In this document: positions 1 to 8,905 of the stretch, piece after piece
Layout of the letters: the number at the start of each line of letters is the position of its first letter
How positions within the stretch are numbered: the first letter of the stretch is position 1
NCBI RefSeq assembly: GCF_029227915.1
Contig: NC_079887.1
Span: forward strand, 19,651,650-19,715,649
DNA from: Hydractinia symbiolongicarpus
Taxonomy: Eukaryota > Cnidaria > Hydrozoa > Anthoathecata > Hydractiniidae
Direction of reading: 5' to 3'
Length of the DNA: 64,000 bases
Made by a program: the position numbers and the translations under genes
Notes under the pieces: model-generated
The model's input: only the letters and a program-made list of their open reading frames with translations
The model's database searches: none
What the model was told of the DNA's origin: nothing

Positions 1-24
1 CATAGTTTACACAAAAAAGAAGCA

Positions 25-600
25 CTATTTGAAAAACTGTGGAATATTTGATTGCTTTACATTGAAGAGACGATCTCTTTCGACAATACGAGTTGCATCA
101 CCAAGTAATTTTCCAGTTCGACACGAAACGATGTAAAAATGCTGTAATCTTCTACGATTGAAATTGCATGCATAACCTCTTTAAAAGAGCGTTTCATCGA
201 CTTTGCTGTTAGGCCGTCACTATCAGAAAGTCCATCTTCATCTTCCTCGCTATCTTCACTTATGTCTGCGTCGTGCATGGTACCGAATACACAGATATCC
301 AAGTCGATATCGACCAATTACTCTGCTGACAATTCAACGTTTACTTTAAATTTATTATTCAAATGTTTAAAGATCGCCTTATAAATCCTATTTCGTATTT
401 CCTTCGATTTTTACATCCAAATTTGCGAATGGATCATCATCGTCGTTCAAGGCCTTATCAATTGACGCTTTGAAATCCCAGACTTCTTGAAACAGTTTAA
501 AAAGGTTTGGTCAGGGATAGCGTTCCAACCTTTGTGAAGCATTGCCATCGCCGTCAAAATGGAGAATAACGACATTAAAAAACTTTCAAATCCTTTGAAA
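25..600 (-). pseudogene. Tigger/pogo (CENP-B-like) transposase, C-terminal relic
   Basis: Reading the minus strand gives, across several frames, the hallmarks of a Tigger/pogo transposase C-terminus. First comes a stretch like AMAMLHKGWNAI followed by NCFKKSGIS near 475-560. Then an acidic DDDDPF segment near 430, a serine/acidic stretch near 200-260, and finally the terminal QSNIPQFFK motif just before the stop at 25-27. These pieces lie in different frames, so several indels have broken the gene. The N-terminal HTH and DDE core are not seen. Together with a Tigger-like terminus near 1180 this suggests an internally deleted element whose far end lies left of the window. Family known: cut-and-paste DDE transposases related to CENP-B. 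It is inactive here. Confidence 0.6.
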
Positions 601-1149
601 CAACTCGGATTTTGCGATTTTTTGATGGTTGCTTTTCACCTTTTGCATTTCCAGCTGCCATCCCTGTTAACCGAACCTTACTGTGTGTGCCTTCACTACA
701 CTTTTCTTTCTGGAAATAAAAGCTCTTTTCCGGCAGGCAGTGATAAAACAAACCGAATTCCTCGGAATTGAAAATAGTTTTGAGTGGATATCTTTCTTGA
801 AAGGATTGATATACCTACAAAGCAAAAAAAAATTAGACGAACTCGACCAAAGCTTTATACTTTTGTCTCCAGCTTGGCCACTTTTAATCAAGAATAAAAA
901 AATGTAGAAAGACCAATGTTTTGAAAAATAACGTTCTAAAGGCAATTTTAGAAAAACATTAGCATTTGACAAAGCCAGGTTTACACTTCGAATTAGGGAG
1001 AGAATCATGCTGAAGGGACTGAAAAACTGTTTAACTCATAGAAAGTTTTGAATTAGAGAAATTCGAATTGTAGAAAGTTTTTTATAGGAGTTTCTTAAGG
1101 AAAATTGACGGTGACTGCACACTCGTTCGAATTATAGAAATATTCGAAA

Positions 1150-1180
1150 TATAGAGATTCGAATAAGAGGGAGTCAACTG
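1150..1180 (-). mobile_element. Tigger-like element terminus
   Basis: On the minus strand this reads CAGTTGACTCCCTCTTATT followed by TCGAA-rich sequence, with further TTCGAATTATAGAAA-like repeats inward (1020-1160). This is the usual look of a Tigger/pogo end. It is oriented so that the transposase tail at 25-600 would lie inside the same element. The 600-1150 interval between them holds no recognisable gene. Confidence 0.45.
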
Positions 1181-1465
1181 TAGTTTATTCAGGTAAGAAC
1201 CTAGTTTATAAGAACCTTGGGGCTGAGATTTTGCCATTAAGAACATATTAAGAACGTAATCAGCCTGGATACCTTTAAGTATAAAATGATCTACAATCGA
1301 TATAATACAATTAATGTACACTTGAGGCTAAAAGAGGCTGAGCGCAAAAAATAAGAACATCCAGATTTAGCTGAAATTTAGACGTTTTTATAAAAAAAGT
1401 GACCCCATTTACTCCTCTTTACTTGTTAAAAGTCAGTTAGTTAAAACTGATGTATATATACTTTA

Positions 1466-2752
1466 CCGTATTTTCCGGTATATAACCCGCACATCGTATA
1501 ACCCGCAGCTCAGCTTTTTTAGGGAGTTATAAACTAGATGCTATCAGATAGCCTGCACCTTTGTATAGCCCGCATAAAATTTCAATCAATGTGTTTCACT
1601 AACCCGCACATTTGCATAACCCGCATCATGTTAAGAAAAAAATTCAGCATATTTTTACTTACCCTAATCATTTTTTAAACATGTGCGTGTGTTCTGTTTT
1701 TTCATGCCGGAGTCGTGAACCCCAAATACAAGAACCAAATGTGTCTGAACTAGCGAATCTCTTAGTCTTAACTTCCTTGTCTCCGATTGCCGAAATAATA
1801 ATGAATTAAAATTAATTTGACAAGTCGATCTTCTGCTAATGCCGACAGTACTAAATCAGACAATGCTGTTTTCTTTTTATTTGTAAACATTAGTTTCAGC
1901 CAATTATACCCCTTCTTCCTGCTATTAAACAAACAAACAAATAAAAAAAATCCATGCTATCAGGTGATAAATCTAAAGTAAAATGTCTGTTTTTTATGTA
2001 TATTTAAGTTTTTTTGGCATAAAAATAAACAACATAATAATTATCACGGATTGTCTGTAACAGCGATGTACGGAACGTTCTTTTCTAATGTTTATAGAAC
2101 TTTGTTATCCATTTATATCTCAACAATCACAGTGTGGATGATAAAATGAATAGCGCCAATGAGGAGGAGATAGTTGCGTGTGTCTTGTTAATTGTATTTT
2201 ATATTTACTTTTGATATTTTCAGTGGCCACCTGTTGCTCAAAGGTAGTTTAACAATTAAAAATTTTTAATAATTAAGTCCTGGGCACTAGGTTGCGAAAT
2301 ACGTGTCAATTAAACCTAAAAATTATACCTGCTATATTGCTATAGTACCAAAAGCAAATCATATCAATGTGCTCAATGTGTTTGCAAAGATTTAAATAGA
2401 TTAGAACTACATTCAACACAAAAGAAAAATGATCTCTAGAATTGTGTTTCAGAGAGAGCTCGTAATATTAACAATGGCAAGCAATAGAAAGTTAAAGAAA
2501 GCAATTTCACTGCGTAAAAAAAAATTAAATCACGTAGTTGAAGTAAGATTACGTAGATATAGGATCGCGCATGCAGTTATATTAATGTACGCATTTTATC
2601 CCGTTGGTAATATTTTCTTCATTGAATGTATAAACTTTAAATTTCGCAATAAATGACAGAAAATATAAAACTTATCACATAACCCGCACCACAATATAAC
2701 CCGCACCAACAGTGGAACTCGTAAAAATCAACTTATAACCACCGGAAAATAC
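1466..2752. mobile_element. pogo-like DNA element with CCGTATTTTCCGGT ends
   Basis: The left end reads CCGTATTTTCCGGTATATAAC and the right end is the inverse (ACCGGAAAATAC). Subterminal repeats of ATAACCCGCA occur at 1486, 1498, 1570, 1600, 1617, 2681 and 2697. TIRs beginning with this CCGTATTTTCCG core are known from pogo/Tigger-type elements in other animals. A 75-codon Lys/Arg-rich ORF at 2429-2656 (+) is the only internal coding potential, and I do not recognise it. The element is probably a degenerate or non-autonomous copy. Confidence 0.5.
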
Positions 2753-3489
2753 TACCCGTCTCGTATATACGTTTTCTGTCCTGGCGATTTTAAAATTGGA
2801 TAGAGGGATAAATATGTTGTTAAAAATACGGGTTAAATACAGGTTAAAAAAAAGGTTTATGTGAACAGGGGAGTTTTCCAGCCACTGTCGTGGCAAATAG
2901 TTGTGAAAATATGTCCATTGCCAACTTGTTAAAGGTACAAAAGAGTGTGAGAAAAAAAAGTGTGGAACTTATGTGTGAATTGGGGTAAAATTCGCACTAA
3001 TTATTATGGGCAGACATTACACAAATGGCAATTCACACTAATAAGTTTCACGCTACGCAAAAAAATTAAGATTGACACTATCTGTCATCAAACACGTAAA
3101 TTGAATGAGTTGGATGCTTAAATACTGCTAAAGCATCCTATAAAAACCCAAATTTCGTCTTGATTAATTCTGCACTTCGTAGCAATGTTTTACTCAAAAT
3201 GATAAAATAATTATGTATCAGCTTAATAAAAATTTATATACATTTTGTTTCACATGAAGTATTGATTTGTCTCTTTTTAATAAATGTCCTCTTCAAAGCA
3301 TTGAAGTGCTGCCTTAAAGAAACAATGATCGAATAGCAACCTGGTGTTAATTCAGTTTGTGCTACAGTTCTTTTCTTGCTTCCTTTTTAGATCAGCCCTT
3401 ATCAGATCATCCACCGTCGGCATTTTCGAAAATTGAGCGAGAGAGTAAGAGTAACGCCTAAATACTGAAAAATCAAAAAAACTTATTCA
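2753..3489. other. AT-rich stretch without recognised gene
   Basis: No ORF with recognisable similarity, no clear repeat and no RNA gene are seen here. There are only short AT-rich ORFs without coding character. Confidence 0.5.
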
Positions 3490-3860
3490 GAGGTCTGTAA
3501 CAGGCAAAGTGGATATGTTCATTTCCCTTTGATGTTACCGAGATTTTCTTTGAAGTAACCGAAAAATGTATGTCTAATATGTTAAATTTTCCGACGTTAC
3601 GTCACGACGTCAATAACACTACGTTAACGTCAATATCCTATATTAAATTAATGAATGAATTAATGAATACAGTGCACTTGAAACTTTAAGGCCAAATAAC
3701 TTGGAAATGAGGTGGTGACGTCAATGATTTTTCACCGCGTGGGTAAATAGGGACCACCTAGGACCACTTTGGGTACTTTTACGGATTTAACGGATTCGAG
3801 GACCCAAACGTGGGTCCTCGAATCGGTTTCGGAAAGGACCATATCTCCGTAACCGTTTGT
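3490..3860 (+). repeat. interspersed repeat, copy 1
   Basis: The stretch starting with AACAGGCAAAGTGGATATGTT and running through a CGTTACGTCACGACGTCAAT segment recurs at 32385-32720 in the same order. A short third copy lies at 33116-33190. Copies diverge by small substitutions and indels. The family is unknown to me; no ORF lies inside. Confidence 0.7.
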
Positions 3861-4370
3861 TAATTATTTCAAAAGAATTTCAAGCATATGAAGAGTATGG
3901 TTTTGACAGAGCTATCTCACAAAAAATAGTGCATCAATTTCGCCAACATAAAAGTAGCCATAACAAATCATCAGAAAAATTCTATTCTTCATACTATACA
4001 AATATTGTTACACATGCTATAAATTTTTATACCTCCATCGATAAACAGTAAATACTTCAAAATAGTTCTCATGAAGCTTGGTGACTTATTATGGTCTACA
4101 ATTAATGAAACTACAAGTGCTACTGCTGACAAAAATATTAATATATCAGAAAAGGAAATAGGAGGACTCCAGTATATTGGGGCATATATTTTACACAAAC
4201 TTCAAGAAACTTGAAAAGTTCAAAAAATCAGTCTGGAATACCAATAAGCAATAGCACTTATGGAAGCAAGTAAGGGGGAAGAAATCAATAATTTAATTTC
4301 TCATTTAAATCGAGGTGGACTATGGCAAATTTCATTGGATGGTAACGTACCCCTGATGCACTAACTGCTG
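3850..4370 (+). pseudogene. transposon ORF relic (E-I-G-G-L-Q-Y / L-N-R-G-G-L-W type)
   Basis: Broken plus-strand reading frames contain two motifs. One is SEKEIGGLQYIGAYILHKL (near 4146-4205); the other is LNRGGLW (near 4305-4325). I associate this motif pair with the C-terminal part of a widespread cnidarian transposon protein that often accompanies THAP-type genes. Many stops and frameshifts separate the pieces, so nothing functional remains. The association is from memory of the family and is moderate at best. Confidence 0.4.
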
Positions 4371-4400
4371 CCAACTTCTTTTGTTCTTGCCAAAATAGAT

Positions 4401-5296
4401 TCATAAATGGCGTGATTTTGCGAGTGGACATAATACTGACAAAGTCATGGATATGTTATGGAGCAAAGTTATGGAGCTCTGTATGTTGTTTGTTGTTTTT
4501 AACTCTAGCCTCATTTTCTCTAATTTTGACTCTAGTTGTGCACATTTTAAGTGTTCGTTTTTTAGGCTAATAATAACTCGTTGTGGTGCAGTTTTTGATA
4601 AGGGTGCTTTGAGTTTAGCTGAGGTGTGCAGCTTTTTTTCTAAAACTTTGGCAGAATTTTTTTGTTTTCTGAAAACTTCACTGCAAGAAGTGCAAATTGT
4701 TTCGTCCTGACTTTCCATAAGCAGCAGACAGTTTTTAGTCCTGTAATACACAAAACTTTCATATGGTTGTAGTGATTGATCTTCTCTGTTAAGTAGCTCC
4801 AAGGGTGATTTACGAATTGCGTGTGCTATGACCTGGCTAGAAAGATCTGGTTGAGTGCCACTGCAAAATGTGAAGTTTTCAATGCTTACCAAAAGATTTG
4901 AAACAGTAATGTTTTTAAGTGATCTTCAATTTTTATAAAAAGTATGATCTTCGGTAAAAACCACGTATATGCCTGAATTATGATGCCCAAACCATCATCA
5001 ATACACACTTCTAAGTATGGCTCACTCCAGGGTTGTATAAACCTTTTAAATGTAGTAGTATTGTCAGTTAAAAATGTCTCCCAACCATTTAAGGATTTTA
5101 AGTTTTTAATGCGTGTGTTTAAATCTTTAAGGTTTTTGTAATAGGGGTTAATAGTTGTAGGAGTACTCAAAGTCTTTCTTGGTGGTCTTGAGGTACCTTG
5201 TTTACTGAAACTTCTTACTGGCATGTTTAATGTTGGGATAGCACCATGTTTTAATTTCTTCTTCGTCATCTTTGCCCCAACAACTATATGAGACAT
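4401..5296 (-). pseudogene. THAP-type transposon protein relic (two frames)
   Basis: Two minus-strand frames overlap at about 4886-4892 and together cover about 300 codons. The upstream part has KLKHGAIPTLNMP, resembling the end of a THAP domain followed by a linker, then a segment containing PYLEVCIDDGLG and AYTWFLPK. The downstream part has YYRTKNCLLL, a CTSC pair, and a coiled-coil region (LKCAQLESKLEKMRLEL). A single frameshift separates the halves. The N-terminal zinc-binding part of a THAP domain is missing. Function is inferred only as a DNA-transposon protein; it may be domesticated debris. Confidence 0.4.
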
Positions 5297-5299
5297 TTT

Positions 5300-5859
5300 T
5301 TAAAAGATTTATTTAGAATTGTTAAGAACAAATTAAGAACATTTTAGCCTAGAAATCTAAAAAAACCTAAAGCAATATAGAAAGGATACTTACATATTTC
5401 AATGTCTTCTTTATGAAAGTGTTTTTCACATGCATAAACATTATTATTAGCTATTTTGTTTTTTAAAGTTCTCATCTACTACTCTAGTTTTGGTTATTTC
5501 AGACAGCCACCGTTGACGCCACTCTTTCTAAGCATGTTCTGCGGGAATTCTAACTAAACACTAACTTTCTACCTGTAAAACATTTATTTGAAGACCATTA
5601 TTTATACGCAAATATTTTTGTTCTTAACTAATTTTTAATGTTTTATGTAAAATATTATTTTATTAACGGTTTTTAGATTTATTTTAAAACTGTATAGATA
5701 TTTTTTAAAATAAAACAACAAAACTTTTAACAAATTCATGTGTTTTTAACTGAAGTTTTATGCGCGGCAAATGAGTTGTGCATTATCATGTCCCTTTAAA
5801 TTCAAATATGCGTAATAATAACATAATTGAATAGGTTATTCTTGAACCAGTGTTTTTTC
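5300..5859. other. AT-rich spacer left of the Polinton region
   Basis: Very AT-rich sequence with no gene. No terminal inverted repeat matching the right end of Polinton 2 is visible here, which is why Polinton 2 is taken to be truncated on this side. Confidence 0.5.
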
Positions 5860-6204
5860 TTTTAACTTTGATGGAACAGACATTAATAGGTACTTGGATA
5901 TGGTTCCATCAAATTTAAAACCACTCATCGAAAACCAAGTGGAAGAAATGGGATCTGCGAAAATCCAATGCTCCCTCTGGATCCTATGGAAAAAATCAAT
6001 CGATGGTACTAACGAGTTTATTGAGTTAGACAAGGTATTTCACAGCAATATGACATCAATATGTAAAGGCACCATTGTGGATGAATCGCTGGATACGATG
6101 TTCACGCAAATGAAAACACATATCGAAAACCCTGCACTACCGAAAAGTGGCTTTAGTATCGGTCGAATCCTGCATCTCGACGTGGACTTCCACAAGCTTA
6201 AGCT
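5860..6204 (+). pseudogene. Polinton 2 DNA polymerase B, 5' fragment
   Basis: Codes for about 104 residues that match the N-terminal part of a cnidarian Polinton protein-primed DNA polymerase. Recognisable are a W-W-K segment, an ENPALPKSGFSIGRILHLD stretch, and DFHKL at the right edge. The frame stops matching exactly where Polinton 1 begins at 6205 and resumes with TRGSSY at 21158, so this is one gene split by an insertion. The true start is not evident; the region upstream of about 5860 has no homology I can see. The fragment cannot make a working enzyme. Confidence 0.8.
6199..6204. repeat. Target-site duplication of Polinton 1, left copy
   Basis: TAAGCT here and TAAGCT at 21152-21157 flank the element. 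The last base of the element is shared with the right copy if both ends are read as AGCTAG...CTAGCT (the strict duplication is then AAGCT). Six-base duplications are the rule for Polintons. Confidence 0.8.
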
Positions 6205-6484
6205 AGCTAGAGTAGTACACCCTTATGCGTACAGTTTAGGTCTTCAACGGTCAAAACCCTATTAAAAAACGCTGCTTTTAGACCCCTAAAAAAACCTGTG
6301 ACGTCACAGATTTCATCATGCCTCAAATGCGTAAACAAGTCACGTGATATCCAACAAATTTGCTGACATCATCAAAAATGACGGCACTCGACAAAACTAA
6401 CAACAAATCTGTTTGAATAGAAAGGGAAATTCCCTACTCAAATTGCGACCGTTGTTAGTTGAAGTCTGAATGTACGTATAATAA
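6205..6484 (+). repeat. Polinton 1 left terminal inverted repeat
   Basis: Matches the reverse complement of 20872-21152 with a few substitutions. It contains a perfect CRE palindrome TGACGTCA (6299-6306), an E-box CACGTG (6341-6346) and a kappaB-like palindrome GGGAAATTCCC (6424-6434). It ends at the ATAATAAATG start context of the first gene, so it doubles as that gene's upstream region. Confidence 0.9.
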
Positions 6485-6721
6485 ATGTCAAGCAACAAGA
6501 CAGCGCAAGATTGGTACACAGTTTTTATACTTGTAACGTTTTTTGTAGGTGTGGGAGCTGTCCTAGCCCTCACCTCTACCGCGCTTGTGATAGCTGCCCT
6601 AGCCCTCACCTCTACCGCACTTGTGCTGAAAAGTATGAAAGAAGAAGAAGAGTGCGAGAGGGTTATCAACGCTATAGTAGAGAGAATTAACGATCTAAAA
6701 GAAATGGTGCGCAAAAACTAA
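6485..6721 (+). CDS. small membrane protein, 78 aa (Polinton 1)
   Basis: Starts in the context ATAATAAATG immediately inside the terminal repeat. Residues about 12-47 are hydrophobic. They include a direct internal repeat of LALTSTALV, giving two short membrane segments or one long one. The charged tail (KEEEECERV...ERINDLKEMV) looks helical. No known family. A second, damaged copy of the whole gene follows at 6771. Its position just inside the terminus and its size suggest an accessory membrane protein; the function is unknown. Confidence 0.6.
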   Translation: MSSNKTAQDWYTVFILVTFFVGVGAVLALTSTALVIAALALTSTALVLKSMKEEEECERVINAIVERINDLKEMVRKN

Positions 6722-6770
6722 ATAAATAAAAATTGTTGCGACAAAAACAAACGTATTGCTGGTATAATAA

Positions 6771-6929
6771 ATGTCAAGCAACAAAACAGCGCTAGATTGG
6801 TACGCAAATTTTATGCTTTTCACGCTTTTTGGAGGTGTGGGAGCTGCCCTAGCCCTCACCTCTACCGCACTTATGATGAAAAGTGAGAAAGAAGAAGAGT
6901 GCTATCAACGCTCTAGTAGAGAGAATTAA
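6771..6929 (+). pseudogene. tandem duplicate of the small membrane protein, frameshifted
   Basis: Same start context (GGTATAATAAATG) and nearly the same first 45 codons as the gene at 6485, with only one copy of the LALTSTALV segment. After the KEEEC codons a few bases present in copy 1 are missing and the frame runs into TAA at 6927. The sequence beyond still resembles the tail of copy 1 in another frame. It is a tandem duplicate that has decayed, or a shorter variant. Confidence 0.6.
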
Positions 6930-6993
6930 AGAACTAGAAGAAACAGTATTTTGATCACAAAAACTGAATAATCTTTGGTGGATCATAAAATAA

Positions 6994-7203
6994 ATGCGAG
7001 AAATCTGCGATGACTGTCAAAGAACTCTAGATGCCTACGATAGATGTGGTAGATGTCAAAGACGTCTGCGCGTGGGAGAGAAGGTGCTTTGTTGGTATTG
7101 CTACCAAGACTACGTCACTTACAATGGTGGCCACTGCCCTTATGAGACTTTTTTTGTCCAGGAGGCAAAGCAGGTTAGACCCAAAATAAATGGCAACGTT
7201 TAA
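6994..7203 (+). CDS. Cys-rich zinc-ribbon-like protein, 69 aa
   Basis: Starts at an AAATAAATG context. Four CxxC-type pairs are visible (CDDC, CGRC, CWYC and a later C in GGHCP), so it should bind one or two zinc ions. No longer family is recognised. A decayed homologue is found in Polinton 2 at 31181-31305 at the equivalent place, next to the terminal repeat. It may bind nucleic acid or protein. The ORF is short but conserved in both elements, which supports it being real. Confidence 0.6.
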   Translation: MREICDDCQRTLDAYDRCGRCQRRLRVGEKVLCWYCYQDYVTYNGGHCPYETFFVQEAKQVRPKINGNV

Positions 7204-7266
7204 GTTTGATGGTGAAACAGTAAAGGAGTAAAGGTGGTTGTGCTCAGCCGCTGTTCACATAAACAA

Positions 7267-7533
7267 ATGGACAAACTGTGACAAGAAGCTAAAGCCCTAG
7301 GTCTCAAAGTGTACTCTACGTTGAAGCGAATAGACCTTGTCGAAGCCATACGCAAAGTCAAGTATAAGGATGCGTCGACACAAACGGACGGACCGTTCTG
7401 CGAGCCTTGTGCTAAAATTGCATGGGGGAAAAATTTTGAACAATATTTGAGGGATCTCGCTAAAAAACAGCGACGTGTCGTACATGATGGCGACTTGCTC
7501 ATACATCAAGATACGGGAGAAGTGATCGTCTAG
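7267..7533 (+). pseudogene. SAP/Rho-N-like small protein, one nonsense codon
   Basis: Homologous to the intact 91-residue protein of Polinton 2 (30230-30505). The N-terminal 40 residues form a SAP-like helix-extended-helix with the pattern K-A-x-x-x-G-x-K-x-Y-S-T-x-K-x-x-D-L-V-E-A-I. A central TSTQT-like and CxxC segment and a charged C-terminus follow (GD..I...TGEVI). The ATG at 7267 is followed by an in-frame TGA at 7279-7281, where Polinton 2 has an arginine codon, consistent with CGA to TGA. SAP-like domains often bind DNA. Its stop lies inside a near-perfect 28-bp palindrome. Confidence 0.6.
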
Positions 7534-7555
7534 TATGTTGATCAACATATTAGAC
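7528..7555. terminator. 28-bp palindrome between convergent genes
   Basis: GTCTA-G-TATGTTGATCAACATA-T-TAGAC, one mismatched pair. It lies between the SAP-like gene (+, stop at 7531-7533) and the membrane-protein gene (-, stop at 7576-7578). Similar hairpins follow other genes in both Polintons, so a role in 3'-end formation is inferred. Confidence 0.5.
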
Positions 7556-7575
7556 TCTGTAAGCGGTCGGGGAAT

Positions 7576-8214
7576 CTAAGTACCGCTGACATACTGCGCA
7601 GATTGAAGTTTTTTCATAAGCTCCTCTTTGGCCTCCTCACGCCCCTTTGCGACAAGCTGCTGTCGCTCCCGATCATTGATGGAATCTACGATCTTTCTCG
7701 TTCGTTGTCGGACCTGCTCCTTCAGCAACATGTAGCGTTGCTTCTCCTACATGATTAGGCCGAACTCATAATCACTAATCACACCGTTTTCCACAGCCTT
7801 TGAGATGAGGTCGACAACGGAGTTCAACTTAGTCTCTGCTAAGAGTCTGATGCCCTCATGCTTCTTTGACTTAACGTCTACCCTCTTCCCCGCATTCCGT
7901 AAACCTGCCTGCCCTAGTCCTACAGCGATCGTGATACCACCTATCGCCACAGCTAGTGGTACACCTATTCCAGACAGCATACTACCAATCCCAACACCTG
8001 AAGTTATAATACTTACAGCTACCAATCCATGATCAGTGAATCTAACCCACGTACCATGCATCTTGAACTTTTTGTAGAGTTTTTCTCTCTCTTTGATCTC
8101 AGCACGCAGGTACTGCTCGATTTCTTCGATCTTTTTTAGTCTGTAGACATGACTTTCTTCAGGCTCATGCTCAGGCGCACTTGGCGGCAAAGTTGGGTAA
8201 AGCTTATCAGCCAT
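7576..8214 (-). pseudogene. Gly-rich membrane protein of the Polinton virion block, one nonsense codon
   Basis: Begins MADKLYPTLPPSAP. A charged helix (about residues 24-55) is followed by a long glycine/alanine-rich hydrophobic span (about 60-105), then a conserved region ending ISDYEFGLIM. An in-frame TAG at about 7747-7749 (Gln codon in the Polinton 2 copy) is followed by another roughly 55 homologous codons ending ...GT and stop at 7576. Its ATG directly abuts the stop of the penton-like gene (TAAATG), the same arrangement as in Polinton 2 (29537-29542). Probably a virion or membrane component; biochemical role unknown. Confidence 0.65.
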
Positions 8215-8886
8215 TTATTCTATGAGTAAATGCATCGTAATTCCGACGAACGAAACATTTTTTTCATGATGATACTCATCCGTCAGCATGACATCCAGTC
8301 TGTCTGTTGAGCCTTTCAAAGGAAGGTAGATTGGAGTGTCAAAACTCCATGTAAGCATGTCTCCCCATGCGTTTAACTCTTTGGTGGGAAGCAAAGCAAG
8401 AATTTTTGATTTCTTCCCATCGAGTAGGCAATCGTCTTCATCCAGCTGGGGGCAAACGAGTCTTAATCTTTGGTACGCGTCAGTTTTGTAGAAGCTGTCA
8501 TAGTCGCCTTTGGTAAAATACTTTTTTGCAGGGTCGTAGGGTAGCCCCATAAGCTCCTGTAGTTTTCGATGGATTACCACAGTATACCCGTCACTAACCC
8601 TAAGCCTGCAGAGTCCATTTTTTAATACAAACAATTTGATCTTGTCCCCTGCCTGACTGTTGACGATGGTTGCCAAATCCTCTATCCTGTATAGACCGTT
8701 CATAATTTCAATTCTAGTCTCTGTCTGATCAGGCCCCGTCCTACGAATGACAAAATCATTGTCGCTGTAAAGGTTCAGCCATACGGGCCTGATACCTATC
8801 GATTTTAGGGCAATTCTCGTGTCCTGCCCTAGGTAATCGTCAAAAATCGTAGGCTTCTCTATATCCGTGACATACAGCTGTCTCAT
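8215..8886 (-). CDS. putative penton-like minor capsid protein, 223 aa
   Basis: Start chosen at the ATG giving MRQLYVTDIEKP, which aligns with the start of the 233-residue homologue in Polinton 2 (28838). The order of short motifs fits the single jelly-roll minor capsid (penton) proteins of Polintons and their relatives: GLYRIEDLA near the middle, a CPQLDEDDCLLDGKKS segment, then an LLPTKE...G...SF...PIYLPLKG tail. Assignment is by motif order and genome position, not by a database match. The reading frame is intact. It is divergently transcribed from the structural ORF at 8906 with only 19 bp between the start codons. Confidence 0.6.
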   Translation of the reverse strand: MRQLYVTDIEKPTIFDDYLGQDTRIALKSIGIRPVWLNLYSDNDFVIRRTGPDQTETRIEIMNGLYRIEDLATIVNSQAGDKIKLFVLKNGLCRLRVSDGYTVVIHRKLQELMGLPYDPAKKYFTKGDYDSFYKTDAYQRLRLVCPQLDEDDCLLDGKKSKILALLPTKELNAWGDMLTWSFDTPIYLPLKGSTDRLDVMLTDEYHHEKNVSFVGITMHLLIE

Positions 8887-8905
8887 GTTTATTCTTAAAG
8901 AAAAG
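8887..8905. promoter_or_regulatory. 19-bp divergent intergenic region (capsid genes)
   Basis: Only 19 bp separate the minus-strand ATG at 8886 and the plus-strand ATG at 8906. The core TTCTTAAAGAA is a decayed version of the perfect 14-bp palindrome in Polinton 2. Any promoter for both genes must lie here or inside the coding regions. Confidence 0.55.

Noticed and set aside
4447-4710. Plus-strand 87-codon hydrophobic frame
   Set aside because: It is the shadow of the minus-strand THAP-type relic, which has recognisable motifs.
5836-6033. Minus-strand 65-codon frame
   Set aside because: Overlaps the polymerase fragment read on the plus strand, which has clear homology.
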